A stretch of 64,000 nt of DNA from Bacteriovoracaceae bacterium UBA6153 (GCA_002428265.1 DIUR01000023.1:186001-250000), one strand, 5' to 3'; positions 52,166-61,321 are shown, counted from the first letter of the stretch. A program made the numbers and translations. The notes: generated from the letters alone by a model not told the origin.

Positions 52166-53116
52166 ATGACGCAATTACTAAAAACCATAAGTCCACTACC
52201 TATCGCTTTCGGCGGAGCTGCTATTAGTGGCGAGGGCGGAGGTTACGGTTTTGGTGAGATCAGTGAAGGGGAGTCGATTGAACTGCTTCACAAAGCGTTT
52301 CACGACGGTATCAGGATCTTTGATACAGCTCCGATCTACGGGTTTGGGTTATCAGAAGTCAGAATGGGAAAGGCCTTTAAAAATAATCGTGAAAAAGTTT
52401 TCTTAGTTTCAAAGTCAGGAGTGACTTGGCATGAAAATAAGAGAGTCGATATGACTAACGATCCAGTGGTTGCTCAGAAAATGCTGGAGCAGTCGCTGAG
52501 AGATTTAAACACAGACTTTATCGATCTCTATATGGTTCACTGGCCGGACGCGAGAGTGGATATTAGAAAGACCATGGAAGTGCTCTCAAAGGCAAAGCAC
52601 CAGGGAAAAATTAAGCACATTGGTTTATGTAATACAAATGTTGATGAACTCAATAAGGCCTTTGAAATTGACCGCGTAGAAGTTGTGCAGTCAGAATTTA
52701 ATTTATTCACTAACAAGTTTGTGAAGACTGAACTTTTTCCTTACTTAAACGAAAAACAAATTAGCTTCATGAGTTGGGGAACATTGGATAAAGGAATCAT
52801 CACTGGTCGTGTAGATGAAAAAAGAAAAGCATATGATAAGAGTGACTGTCGTTCATGGGCACCGTGGTGGAAAGATGCTGACAACTCTGCCAAGTTTGAA
52901 TCAATGAAAAAACTTTGGCCGCTACTAGATGAAAAGCACCATACTGGTCTAGAGCTGGCCCTGGCCCACAATTTAAGTTTTCCTGAATTGTCCGTGGCCA
53001 TCTGTGGCGCAAAAAGTGTTGCACAGCTAGATTCTTTACTAAAATCTCTGCAAAATTTACCAAATTCTAAAGAGTTAGAAGATTATGTTGCACTTGCTAA
53101 ATCTGCCCAAAAATGA
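52166..53116 (+). CDS. aldo/keto reductase
   Basis: A 316-residue NAD(P)H-dependent oxidoreductase with TIM-barrel fold. The catalytic Asp and Tyr are in FDTAPIYGFGLSE, Lys in VSKSGV and His in YMVHWPD. IGLCNTNVDEL and the C-terminal VAICGAKSVAQL cofactor-binding region complete it. AAGGA stands ahead of the ATG. It is divergent from the phosphorylase-SPL operon. The carbonyl substrate is unknown. Confidence 0.93.
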   Translation: MTQLLKTISPLPIAFGGAAISGEGGGYGFGEISEGESIELLHKAFHDGIRIFDTAPIYGFGLSEVRMGKAFKNNREKVFLVSKSGVTWHENKRVDMTNDPVVAQKMLEQSLRDLNTDFIDLYMVHWPDARVDIRKTMEVLSKAKHQGKIKHIGLCNTNVDELNKAFEIDRVEVVQSEFNLFTNKFVKTELFPYLNEKQISFMSWGTLDKGIITGRVDEKRKAYDKSDCRSWAPWWKDADNSAKFESMKKLWPLLDEKHHTGLELALAHNLSFPELSVAICGAKSVAQLDSLLKSLQNLPNSKELEDYVALAKSAQK

Positions 53117-53171
53117 TTAAAGAGACTCACTTTGAATCTATTTTGAATCACACTTTTTGAGGAGATTACCA

Positions 53172-53474
53172 ATGAAAAAATTCATTCTTTCAACACTGGC
53201 CGCTTTAACAATTTCTAGTTCTGCTTTTGCGTTTGTTCCTTCAATGGAGTTTTTCGTTAACCGCGAAGTTGCTGTAGCAAGAGTATGGAATACAACTTAC
53301 CGTCCAATCGCTTGTTCAGGATACGCTTTCGGAAGAACATACCAAGGTGTTGTTCTTAACTCATGGGCAAACGTTACTGTTTATCCTGGTGCATACGTAG
53401 ATGTTTTCGTTTATTCTAACTTCTACGATCCAATGGTTCAGTCTTGGGCACAAATTGACTGTCAAATCTGGTAA
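53172..53474 (+). CDS. small secreted protein, function unknown
   Basis: A 100-residue protein with a signal peptide (MKKFILSTLAALTISSSAFA). The mature part of about 80 residues is rich in Tyr, Val, Trp and Asn with two Cys, likely a compact beta fold stabilised by a disulfide. The ATG at 53172 follows TGAGGAGAT and begins the signal peptide; an upstream in-frame start at 53157 is unlikely. Codon choice looks like that of well-expressed genes. It precedes the deacetylase gene by seven bases. Confidence 0.72.
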   Translation: MKKFILSTLAALTISSSAFAFVPSMEFFVNREVAVARVWNTTYRPIACSGYAFGRTYQGVVLNSWANVTVYPGAYVDVFVYSNFYDPMVQSWAQIDCQIW

Positions 53475-53481
53475 TTAAAAT

Positions 53482-54480
53482 ATGATCTTCTATCATCCCG
53501 ATTGCGACCTTCGATTTAGTGAATACGGAATCGAAATCCCAATCGTGGATGATAGAGCGTCTCATGTTTTTTCTTCACTTAAGTATCTTTATCCATTCTT
53601 AGAATACACCGACACTACAAAAATTATCCGCATCACTCGCGCAGACCTTGAAAGGGTTCACACGAAAGATTTCATGAATAGACTTTTTGGCTCAGCTGCT
53701 GAAAGGCAAGGTGAAATTTACCAGTGTTATGAACTCGTCAACGATCAAGGCAATTTTGAAAGGTTCAATCCTAAAAACCAAAAGCGTGATTGGAATGAAT
53801 TGCTTGAGACTGTCTTGCTTCAAGTCTCGATGACTTTTAACTCTACAAAGTATGCACTCGATCACGGTTTTAGTTATTACTTAGGTGGAGGCATGCACCA
53901 CGCGATGAGTTTTGCTGGACGTGGATTTTGTCTAGTGAACGATGCCGTGATTACTCTTAGACGACTTCAAGCTGAAGGTGTGATTAAAACGGCCTGGATC
54001 GTCGATGTCGATGTTCATAAAGGGGATGGTGCTCCTGAAATACTAAAAGATGATCCGAGCATTAAAACATTTTCGATTCATATGAAAGAAGGATGGCCAC
54101 TGAACTCAGGAAGCCTGCGCGATCCGTGGTTTATTCCATCTACTGTGGATGTAGGAATTGATTACGGCGAAGAGGATCAATACCTCGCTCGCCTTGAAGC
54201 AGGACTTTTGGATCTTGAGGAAATTTGCCCTAATCCAGATATTGTTATTGTCGTTAATGGTGCAGATCCATACGAGTTTGATGAGTTGCCAAGTGCATCT
54301 TTCATCAATCTTACAAAAGAGCAGATGATGGGAAGAGATAAATTCTTATACCAATTTTTTAAATCCAGAAATATTCCACAGTCTTATGTCATGGCCGGAG
54401 GTTATGGGCAGAAGTCTTGGGAGATCTATCTTCAATTCCTAAAGTACGTAGGTGAGAACTCAGCACTTTCTCAAAAATAA
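53482..54480 (+). CDS. histone-deacetylase-superfamily hydrolase
   Basis: A zinc-dependent deacetylase of 332 residues related to acetoin-utilisation AcuC and class II HDACs. H139-H140 (GGGMHHA) are the charge-relay His pair. D177, H179 (DVDVHKGDG) and D262 (NGADPYEFDELP) are zinc ligands, and Y308 (AGGYG) is the transition-state Tyr. Substrates in bacteria include acetylated proteins, polyamines or small molecules. No signal peptide, so cytoplasmic. It likely shares a transcript with the preceding small secreted gene. Confidence 0.92.
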   Translation: MIFYHPDCDLRFSEYGIEIPIVDDRASHVFSSLKYLYPFLEYTDTTKIIRITRADLERVHTKDFMNRLFGSAAERQGEIYQCYELVNDQGNFERFNPKNQKRDWNELLETVLLQVSMTFNSTKYALDHGFSYYLGGGMHHAMSFAGRGFCLVNDAVITLRRLQAEGVIKTAWIVDVDVHKGDGAPEILKDDPSIKTFSIHMKEGWPLNSGSLRDPWFIPSTVDVGIDYGEEDQYLARLEAGLLDLEEICPNPDIVIVVNGADPYEFDELPSASFINLTKEQMMGRDKFLYQFFKSRNIPQSYVMAGGYGQKSWEIYLQFLKYVGENSALSQK

Positions 54481-54530
54481 GGCATAGATTTTGTATAGTA
54501 TCCGTATGAACGATTACTATGGGAGAATCT

Positions 54531-54785
54531 ATGAAAATCTTATTGGCCACATTTGCATTAATCATTACAACATCTATCAGCACTCCAATCTACGCTCAAG
54601 ACCACGCTAAACACGAAGCAGAGCTTCCAGTGGGTGAAACAAAAAAGAAAGCAGAAAAAAATGTTAAAACGAATGGCAAGATTTCAACAGCAGGTTGTGA
54701 AACAGCTTCTGGAAAAACAATTGCCGAAAATGATTTTGGTTATGCCGACTGTATTAAGCAAATCGGCATGAAAAAAAAGAAATAA
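54531..54785 (+). CDS. small secreted protein with two Cys
   Basis: An 84-residue protein with signal peptide (MKILLATFALIITTS...YAQ), a Lys-rich middle and two Cys (GCETASG and ADCIKQIG) near the C-terminus. The ATG at 54531 follows GGGAG and is preferred over 54519. It ends two bases from the convergent 5'-nucleotidase gene, with no terminator visible. The Cys-x(n)-Cys-Ile-x-Lys end recalls the small secreted protein at 61.1 kb. Confidence 0.62.
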   Translation: MKILLATFALIITTSISTPIYAQDHAKHEAELPVGETKKKAEKNVKTNGKISTAGCETASGKTIAENDFGYADCIKQIGMKKKK

Positions 54786-54787
54786 GA

Positions 54788-56149
54788 TTATAATTCGTGA
54801 GGAAGTACTCTTCTGAGCGGCCTGAAATAGGTGCGGGGAGAGTACTCAATTAAGTCAGAAACTTTTGTCATGTAGATACATGCGTATTTTTCAACCTGAT
54901 CAGCAAATCGTGACTCTTCAAGACCAGCTCTCATCATCTCACCCCAGTATGGGTTAAAGAATTTGCGGTGCTGTTCTAATAAATCAGAAATAACTCCGTT
55001 TACTTTATCGACTTCAGCGAATAGTGCGTTTAGTTCTTCTTTTGGAATTTCTTCATGGAACTCATGCTTTCTTAAATCCAGGTGATTAAGTTTTGTCTCC
55101 AGTGCTTCTTTGATAAACATTTGCTTATCAATTTCCGCTTGAATCGGAGCAGACTTTTTAATCGCATCAATCTCTTCAGCTAGAGGATCTAATACAAGGG
55201 CCGTTCTCCAGTTGAAAGTCTTTTTAATACTAACAACGTCACCGTAAATATGATCTCCAAGATAGAGAATCTCGTCACCTTCAAGACTTAAGTCTTGTTG
55301 TAGCCTTCCAGCATATCCGCCTTGATAAATACCTTTAGTGATTTTCCCTTCTGTGTTTGTCATAAACCCAGTGGCTGGATCAATAGTAAGAAAAGGAGTC
55401 TTCGTTGTAAAAAATCTCGGCTTACTTGCAAGTGTTACAGTGATTTCAAAAAGCTCAGACCAGTCCTTGTTTTCTTTTAAGAATGGATTGATCGTGTAGT
55501 CGAGAAGAAGTTTCGTGTAACTGAAATCAGAGTTCGTGATAACTAAAAGTTTTTTACCATAGCGCTTGTAGCGCTCAAAAAGAGCAACCACTTCAGGGTC
55601 TTGAATAATAAATCTTTTGATATCTCTTCTTACTTCGTTTTTTAGCGTTCCATCAGAGTGACAAACATCCAGAGCATCTTTAATTTCGACCGCAAGAGTG
55701 TCGAAGTCCGGAAGATTCATTCCTTTTTCTTTTAGGTCTACTAATTGAGAGTATAAAACTCCGTTAGAGACAGCAAAGTTTGTATCTAAACTTTGAATGT
55801 GTGGGTCACCTAGATCAATAACTCCGTTTCCATAAAGACGTTGTTGTTCTTTAAAGTCGAGTGGTGTGAGACCGTGGTATGACGATTTTACTTTCCCAAA
55901 GCGCGATACTTTTAAAAGGTTTCCTTTTGACTTGTCGATGACAAGACCTTGAATAACTCTTTTGAAATCAAATTTCAGGTTAAGGATTTCTGGTGGATAG
56001 TTTTTATCGTTTACCAGCTTCTTTAAAGTTTCCTGGTGAGTGAACTCTTCAAATGCTTCAGAGTTATAACGGACAATCGTGTAGTCCATGTCAAAGCCAA
56101 TGGCCTTGATTTTTTTTAAGTTTAATGTTCTGTTAATGAAAATTCCCAT
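54788..56149 (-). CDS. HAD-superfamily purine 5'-nucleotidase-like
   Basis: A 453-residue cytoplasmic protein of the cytosolic IMP/GMP-specific 5'-nucleotidase (cN-II-like) family. HAD motif I is FDMDYTIVRYNSEAFEEF, motif II is VITNSDFSYTKLLLDY and motif IV is YLGDHIYGDVVSIKK. Metal-binding Asp residues are intact. Its likely reaction is dephosphorylation of purine nucleotides. In a predator taking up host nucleotides such an enzyme would help salvage, but this is inference. GAGG lies ahead of the start. Confidence 0.92.
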   Translation of the reverse strand: MGIFINRTLNLKKIKAIGFDMDYTIVRYNSEAFEEFTHQETLKKLVNDKNYPPEILNLKFDFKRVIQGLVIDKSKGNLLKVSRFGKVKSSYHGLTPLDFKEQQRLYGNGVIDLGDPHIQSLDTNFAVSNGVLYSQLVDLKEKGMNLPDFDTLAVEIKDALDVCHSDGTLKNEVRRDIKRFIIQDPEVVALFERYKRYGKKLLVITNSDFSYTKLLLDYTINPFLKENKDWSELFEITVTLASKPRFFTTKTPFLTIDPATGFMTNTEGKITKGIYQGGYAGRLQQDLSLEGDEILYLGDHIYGDVVSIKKTFNWRTALVLDPLAEEIDAIKKSAPIQAEIDKQMFIKEALETKLNHLDLRKHEFHEEIPKEELNALFAEVDKVNGVISDLLEQHRKFFNPYWGEMMRAGLEESRFADQVEKYACIYMTKVSDLIEYSPRTYFRPLRRVLPHEL

Positions 56150-56347
56150 ATGAGGGTACCTCGTGAAAAAAAGTGCTAGATTAGGACAGCATTATATAAT
56201 ATCAACATAGGTTGATTGAAGTCAATTTCTGTCAAAGTTACGTTTAGGTATGCTTTGACTCGTGTTTCGGAGATTGTGCGTTAGAAATAATTTCGCAATA
56301 TCAGTGGAAAAGGCGAAGAAACTGTTCAATAATGTTGTCTCGTATGG

Positions 56348-56423
56348 GGGCTAGTAGCTCAATTGGTAGAGCGTCTCGCTGGCAGTGAGAAGGTAGCTGG
56401 TTCGATCCCAGTCTGGTCCACCA
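56348..56423 (+). tRNA. tRNA-Ala (anticodon GGC)
   Basis: A full cloverleaf can be drawn: acceptor GGGCTAG with CTGGTCC including the G3-U70 pair that identifies tRNA-Ala, anticodon loop CTGGCAG (GGC), T loop TTCGATC, and encoded CCA at 56421-56423. A terminator follows about 43 bases later. Confidence 0.95.
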
Positions 56424-56465
56424 TTTAACTAGATACAAAAAAATCCAAAAAATTAAGCATTGATC

Positions 56466-56490
56466 ACCTCTCATTACTTGAGAGGTTTTT
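56466..56490 (+). terminator. terminator of the tRNA-Ala gene
   Basis: ACCTCTCA and TGAGAGGT form an 8-bp stem with a five-base loop followed by TTTTATTATT. Confidence 0.85.
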
Positions 56491-56600
56491 ATTATTAACT
56501 TTAAATAGTTAGATTCACACCATCTGATAGTTTCATCTCTTCAAATATCTTCGTAATTAATTTTCAAAATGACTGGGAATGACAGTACTTTGCTAATTTA

Positions 56601-56630
56601 AGCTAGCTTTTGAGCTAGCGATTTTAGCTA
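56601..56630. promoter_or_regulatory. AGCTA repeat array, candidate operator of the HTH gene
   Basis: AGCTA occurs at 56601, 56613 and 56626, i.e. 12-13 bases apart, the first two within the palindromes AGCTAGCT and GAGCTAGC. This regular spacing near a regulator gene suggests binding sites. The rest of the region 56424-56762 holds only the tRNA terminator and the ribosome site AGGAG ahead of the next gene. Confidence 0.4.
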
Positions 56631-56762
56631 TGTTTTTACCATGATCTGAATTTTAGCTTTTTGGCATTTTTTCGTCGTCAACCTATTGAACTTTAACATG
56701 AGCGGAACGCTGGCGAGCTTTGGCTAAAAAGTGTTCTCTCTAACGAAATTAGGAGATGAACT

Positions 56763-57392
56763 ATGACTAAAAAAATGAAACAGCCTTTAAGAATTACGGA
56801 CGAGCATCAAGCTTTGAGGGAGCTTAGGCTTTCTAAGAATTTAAATTTGGAGCAAGCTTCAATTCCTTTAGGTATCAAGTCTAAGGGCTTAGGTCACATT
56901 GAGAATGGTAGGGTGAAGCTTACAAAGGAAAAAATAGAGAAGATTGTAATGAGTTTAGGTTTTAATTATCATGATTTTCTTAGAACTAAAAAAAAGATCA
57001 AGGATGATAAAAAAAATCGGGTGAATAGGGTAACAGTTAAAAAGGTCTTAACGAATGCTGATCGAAGAAGTTACCAAAAAATTATTACTAAAGAGGTAAA
57101 AGCTTTAAAGGCTCTTCGTATTTTACGCAAGATATCTCAAGATGAAGCTTCTTCTTTATGTGGTTATTCAAGACCTACTATAGGGCACATTGAAAATGGT
57201 AGAATCGCGGTTGACCACAAGAGGATTGATCATATTGTTAAGAGTTTTGGATTTAGAATTGAAGATTTTGAAAAATATTGCAAAGCAGAGGTCACAAGAG
57301 ATGTGATCATAGAGAATTGCAAAAGAAAAATCTTGGATCTTTCTGATGAAAAACTCAGCCTGATAAAAGGAATAATTGATTCTATGGGATAG
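56763..57392 (+). CDS. tandem helix-turn-helix (XRE-type) regulator
   Basis: A 209-residue basic protein with two Cro/CI-type HTH domains. The first (about 15-72) reads LRELRLSKNLNLEQAS...GLGHIENGRVKL, and the second (about 110-170) reads LKALRILRKISQDEAS...TIGHIENGRIAV. The similarity of both (GHIENGR plus the same length) implies internal duplication, so one chain may act like a built-in dimer. A short C-terminal helix follows. GGAG precedes the ATG at 56763. The AGCTA array upstream may be its operator. It is the only clear DNA-binding protein near the tRNA. Confidence 0.85.
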   Translation: MTKKMKQPLRITDEHQALRELRLSKNLNLEQASIPLGIKSKGLGHIENGRVKLTKEKIEKIVMSLGFNYHDFLRTKKKIKDDKKNRVNRVTVKKVLTNADRRSYQKIITKEVKALKALRILRKISQDEASSLCGYSRPTIGHIENGRIAVDHKRIDHIVKSFGFRIEDFEKYCKAEVTRDVIIENCKRKILDLSDEKLSLIKGIIDSMG

Positions 57393-57431
57393 AAAGAAGT
57401 AGAGTCGGGAAACACAACAACGTTAAGAAAT

Positions 57432-57473
57432 AAAAAAAGGCTCAAGCAAACAAATAATGCTTGAGCCTTTTTT
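57432..57473. terminator. bidirectional terminator between HTH and permease genes
   Basis: GGCTCAAGC and GCTTGAGCC (9-bp perfect stem, 11-base loop) are flanked by seven A on the left and six T on the right. It serves both convergent genes. Confidence 0.9.
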
Positions 57474-57475
57474 GC

Positions 57476-58762
57476 TTAATGTTTTAAGTGTGTCTTATTC
57501 AAAAATTTAAGTATCAACTGAAAAACTAAAATGATTGATAAAAATACCCCGCCTATAATATAAACAGTTTCATCAAATTGAAAAAGTAGAAGTATTGTCA
57601 AAGCACCACCGAGGACAGGTAAAATTGGAATATTTTTAATTGAAAGAGGAATTCTAAAAGGCCTCTCCTGACTGGGAGCTTGAATTCTCAAGGTAATCAA
57701 GGCGACATGAACGGCAATAAATGCGATCATTGTTGCAAATGAAGAAATACTGGCAAGCACTTCGACTTTATTGAGTGGCAATAAGCAAGCTGCAAGAATA
57801 AATGTAACGATTGAAGAGAACCACGGAGTTTGTCTCGTTTGATGAAGTTTTGCAAAGGAAAGCGGTAACGCATTTTCTCTGGCCATCCCAAATAAAATTC
57901 TACTGGTAGTAACGAGTGCTATTAAAACAGTATTTGCCGTCGCAAATAATGCGATTCCAGCGAGTGCTCCTGCCATTTTTGGTGCAATATTGCGAATAGC
58001 ATCTGAAAGAGGAGCCTTGCTTTGAGCAAGCTCATTAATCGGCATTAAGCTTACAGCAGATAGAGCAACTAAAATATAAAGCACCGTAGATATTCCAATA
58101 CTTAATAGGATTGCACGAGGTAGATTTTTTTGTGGATTTTTAACTTCTTCGGCAAAGTTGACAATATTTTCAAAACCAAAAAATGCAAAAATAATGAGCG
58201 CACTTCCTGTAACTGTTGTAAGAGATGGCATAGATAAAAGTGCATTTCCAAAATTAGAAGATTGAATTCCAATATAAATAAAGATTACCAGGCCAGATAT
58301 CTCGATCAAAGTAAAGATGACATTCATCCAACTTGATTCTTTTATCCCAAGAATATTAATAATCGTAAAAATGGTAAGGAGTCCCATTGCAATCAATAGA
58401 GGAGAAAAAGAAAAAAACTGCTGAAGATAGCCAGCAAAGGCCAGAGAGACTGTTGATGCAGTCGCAATGCCAGCAAATGACATCATCAGACCACCAGAGT
58501 TTGCAATCCAATGAAAACTTGGAAATGCTTTTTTTAAATATACATATTCGCCACCAACTTTGGGAAACATTGCAGCCAATTCGCAATAAGATAATGCAGC
58601 GAATGTCGCAGCTAAAGCTGCAAAAACCAGACTTAGCCAAACATTTGGGCCAGCGACACCTGCGGCTTTACCAATAATAGTATAGATTCCAGCCCCAAGA
58701 ATCATTCCAGTCCCATAGAATGTTAACATTGGTAAACCTAAAGCTCTGTTGAGTTCTGACAT
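57476..58762 (-). CDS. APC-family amino acid permease
   Basis: An inner-membrane transporter of 428 residues with 12 predicted helices. The first reads LTFYGTGMILGAGIYTIIGKAAG, the typical APC unwound helix GAGIY. GFENIVNFAEEVKNP is the conserved helix 6-7 loop. The ATG at 58762 is preferred since AGGAAC precedes it and homologues begin with such a short LNRALGLP-type end. In-frame starts at 58798 and 58858 would add 12 or 32 residues. Substrate is probably an amino acid or amine; it cannot be specified. Confidence 0.88.
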   Translation of the reverse strand: MSELNRALGLPMLTFYGTGMILGAGIYTIIGKAAGVAGPNVWLSLVFAALAATFAALSYCELAAMFPKVGGEYVYLKKAFPSFHWIANSGGLMMSFAGIATASTVSLAFAGYLQQFFSFSPLLIAMGLLTIFTIINILGIKESSWMNVIFTLIEISGLVIFIYIGIQSSNFGNALLSMPSLTTVTGSALIIFAFFGFENIVNFAEEVKNPQKNLPRAILLSIGISTVLYILVALSAVSLMPINELAQSKAPLSDAIRNIAPKMAGALAGIALFATANTVLIALVTTSRILFGMARENALPLSFAKLHQTRQTPWFSSIVTFILAACLLPLNKVEVLASISSFATMIAFIAVHVALITLRIQAPSQERPFRIPLSIKNIPILPVLGGALTILLLFQFDETVYIIGGVFLSIILVFQLILKFLNKTHLKH

Positions 58763-58935
58763 CAAAGTTCCTGTATCATGTGTGGAAAATCCGAGCATTA
58801 CTTCTGCATAGCAAAATTCGAAAGAAGAATTCATTACTTCTGGTGATAAACTTAGCACAAACAGAAGAGCTATACATCGTAATAATTATTGGCACTAAGC
58901 TTGCTGAATAATATTGGCTACACTCGCCAGAGTTA

Positions 58936-60153
58936 ATGAGTCTATTAATTGAGGTATGTTTGAAGCGAACTTTAGTTCTTGTCGGTCTTCTTGTTATAGG
59001 TTTGATTTTATCGCAAATCCTTCCCTTGCTGTTTGGTGCACTCTCTGAATCGATACTATTTTCCCGTAATTTTCTAACTATGAGCTTATTGTCATTCATT
59101 ATGATTGAGGTTGGTCGAGAGTTTGAAATTGATTTAAAAAACAAGCGCCAGTATCTAGTGGATTATGGTGTGGCGGCAACGGCAGCTGCTTTTCCATGGA
59201 TTTTTGTAACAATTTATTTTTTAATTTTTTTAATGCCAGAAGCCTCTATTACTTCTAATCGACCGGCGTGGGTTGAGGCATTACTTCTGAGTCGCTTTGC
59301 AGCGCCAACGTCAGCAGGAGTCTTATTTTCAATGCTAGCAGCCTCTGGACTTGCAGGTACATGGGTTTATCGAAAGACTCGTATTCTCGCCATATTTGAC
59401 GACCTTGATACCGTATTATTGATGGTTCCTCTGCAAATTATTATGGTTGGCTTCGTATGGCAATTGGGAGCTAATTTAGCTGTAGTTGTAGCAATGATTT
59501 ATTTTGGAATAAAGTTCTATCGTAAATTGAATATACCAAAGAGCTGGTTATGGGTAATGGGCTATTCATTCGCCATTGTCGGAATAAGTGAAGCTGCTTT
59601 TTTTCTCACAAAGCATCCAGAGAGTTTAGTTGGCCTGCATGTTGAAATTCTTTTACCAGCGTTTATTCTAGGTTGCACATTAAGGACATCTGCTAATAAA
59701 GAGTCTAACACCAAAGTTTTAATTCCTGGTGAGGATCGTGCGGGTTTATATTCAGAAGAATTTGTAGGGCTAATAGTATCTGGGGCCTTCATGCTTTTTG
59801 TAGGTCTCTCAATGCCTGCTGCATTTGGAGAAAACGCTGTAATTAAAAACTCAATTGGGGCGGGTATGCTTGCCCTTCACGTTGTAGTGGTTACATTAAT
59901 ATCAAACATTGGAAAAATGTTTGTATGTTTTTGCTATCGTAAAGAAGCAAGCTTAAAAGAGAGGCTAGCAGTAGCTGTTGCAATGTTTCCGCGGGGAGAA
60001 GTTGGTGCAGGTGTCTTGGCGGTATCTCTTTCTTATGGAATCAATGGGCCTTATGTAACAGTGGCATTCATGTCGCTTGCGCTCAATTTAGTTTTGACAG
60101 GAGTATTTATTTTCATCGTTAAAAAACTTTTAACATCTAAAAATAATTTATAA
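58936..60153 (+). CDS. cation/proton antiporter-like membrane protein
   Basis: A 405-residue protein with about 11-12 membrane helices, resembling Na+/H+ exchanger (NhaA/CPA) folds. The charged core shows IFDDLDTVLL and a late FPRGEVGAGVL, the kind of acidic helix-5 and Arg-Gly-Glu motifs used in such exchangers. It precedes a universal stress protein gene by 15 bases, a pair often seen for antiporters. The TTG at 58960 follows GAGG (51-54) and could be the true start (397 residues); the ATG at 58936 lacks a ribosome site. Confidence 0.8.
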   Translation: MSLLIEVCLKRTLVLVGLLVIGLILSQILPLLFGALSESILFSRNFLTMSLLSFIMIEVGREFEIDLKNKRQYLVDYGVAATAAAFPWIFVTIYFLIFLMPEASITSNRPAWVEALLLSRFAAPTSAGVLFSMLAASGLAGTWVYRKTRILAIFDDLDTVLLMVPLQIIMVGFVWQLGANLAVVVAMIYFGIKFYRKLNIPKSWLWVMGYSFAIVGISEAAFFLTKHPESLVGLHVEILLPAFILGCTLRTSANKESNTKVLIPGEDRAGLYSEEFVGLIVSGAFMLFVGLSMPAAFGENAVIKNSIGAGMLALHVVVVTLISNIGKMFVCFCYRKEASLKERLAVAVAMFPRGEVGAGVLAVSLSYGINGPYVTVAFMSLALNLVLTGVFIFIVKKLLTSKNNL

Positions 60154-60168
60154 TAGTAAGGAGATTAT

Positions 60169-61044
60169 ATGAAGATTTTATGGGCGTTAGACATTTTTGA
60201 GAATCATCCGAAAGCAATAAGTGCAAGCGTAAGTTTTATTCAAGCTTTAAGTAAGAAAATTGAAATTAAAGTTGATGCAATTTCTGTCGTACATTATTCA
60301 GGTCTTGGTATTTCTACAGAAGAGGAAGCGAGAATAAAGAGTAAAAATACAAAAATTTTAGATTCAACTCTAGGATTTGCTAAAGAGGAGAAATGGTTTT
60401 GTGATGCAATCGTATTAGTTGAATCTCAAACACCTCAAAGAGTTGCTGTCTCAGATCTCACTGAATACGCTAAAGAAAACGACTACGATGCTATTTTACT
60501 AGTAAAGCATTCTTATAAAAGAAATCATTCATCTTTTTTTGGAAGTTTTTCAGAGAAAGCAGTATTTCAATCAAGCATTCCAGTTTTTCTTATAAATCCA
60601 GATGGGTTTATCCCTAAAGATATTGGGAAAATTATTGTGGCGATTGATGAAGGTTCAAAAAAAGAAAGAGAATTTAAAGAGTTTGTAGGATTTATTCCAG
60701 TGAAGGGTATAAGTGTTAAAATATTTCACAAGATTAAAATACCATTTCATTATTTTTTTAAAAATTCAATCAAGCAATATGTATCGGATCGGAAAAGAAT
60801 TATTTTAGATAGTTTTCGAGCAATTATTCGCATCGGCGAGAACGTTGGAGGGACACTGGACATCGACATAAGAAGTGTTCCCAAAAAAGTGGACGAAGCA
60901 ATATTACAAGAAGCAAAGAATGGAGATTTTGATCTAATCGCAACCATCCATAGACGAAATGAAGTTGAAGGATATTTACTTGGGCGTACAACAAAAAGAA
61001 TATTTCAAAATGCAGATCGACCTGTTTTGCTTTTTAGGCCGTAA
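60169..61044 (+). CDS. universal stress protein, tandem UspA domains
   Basis: A 291-residue cytoplasmic protein with two UspA-like halves. The first ends LLVKHSYKRNHSSFFGSFSEKAVFQSSIPVFLI, the second (about 160-291) ends LLGRTTKRIFQNADRPVLLF. The G-x-F/T-x(3)-V/I-F pattern near each end is the Usp nucleotide-binding tail. A ribosome site AAGGAG precedes the ATG. Usp proteins bound to antiporters are known to modulate them; here operon position supports such a regulator role, which is inferred. Confidence 0.82.
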   Translation: MKILWALDIFENHPKAISASVSFIQALSKKIEIKVDAISVVHYSGLGISTEEEARIKSKNTKILDSTLGFAKEEKWFCDAIVLVESQTPQRVAVSDLTEYAKENDYDAILLVKHSYKRNHSSFFGSFSEKAVFQSSIPVFLINPDGFIPKDIGKIIVAIDEGSKKEREFKEFVGFIPVKGISVKIFHKIKIPFHYFFKNSIKQYVSDRKRIILDSFRAIIRIGENVGGTLDIDIRSVPKKVDEAILQEAKNGDFDLIATIHRRNEVEGYLLGRTTKRIFQNADRPVLLFRP

Positions 61045-61046
61045 TG

Positions 61047-61082
61047 AAAAAATCCCCATTAGTCTATTAAACATAATGGGGA
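61047..61082 (-). terminator. terminator of the 65-residue protein gene
   Basis: CCCCATTA and TAATGGGG pair perfectly. On the minus strand the stem is followed by six T residues. On the plus strand there is no T tail, so it serves the minus-strand gene. Confidence 0.8.
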
Positions 61083-61123
61083 CGTCATCTTAGGAGTGCT
61101 TTATACGGAAGAAAAAGATGCTC

Positions 61124-61321
61124 TTAAATCTTTCCCGTGCGCATAACTTTTGAAATACATTTTTTTAAGGCTTTTTCTTTTACTCCTGCTCCAGAAGAAG
61201 AAAGGCAAAGCTCACGAGCATCTTCTCTTGACATTTTTACGGACTTTTTCTTAGTTTTTTTTGCGTGTGCAACATTTAATGTCAATAAGAGTGTGACCAC
61301 TAGTAAAAGATGCTTTTTCAT
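61124..61321 (-). CDS. small secreted protein, possibly PsiF-like
   Basis: A 65-residue basic protein with a signal peptide (MKKHLLLVVTLLLTLNVAHA). The mature part has Lys-rich sequence and one Cys pair: DARELCLSSSG then ALKKCISKVM. This Cys-x(15)-Cys pattern after an acidic helix is loosely like the PsiF repeat, but it is too short to be sure. The ATG at 61321 follows TGGAG and is preferred over 61357. Confidence 0.6.
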   Translation of the reverse strand: MKKHLLLVVTLLLTLNVAHAKKTKKKSVKMSREDARELCLSSSGAGVKEKALKKCISKVMRTGKI

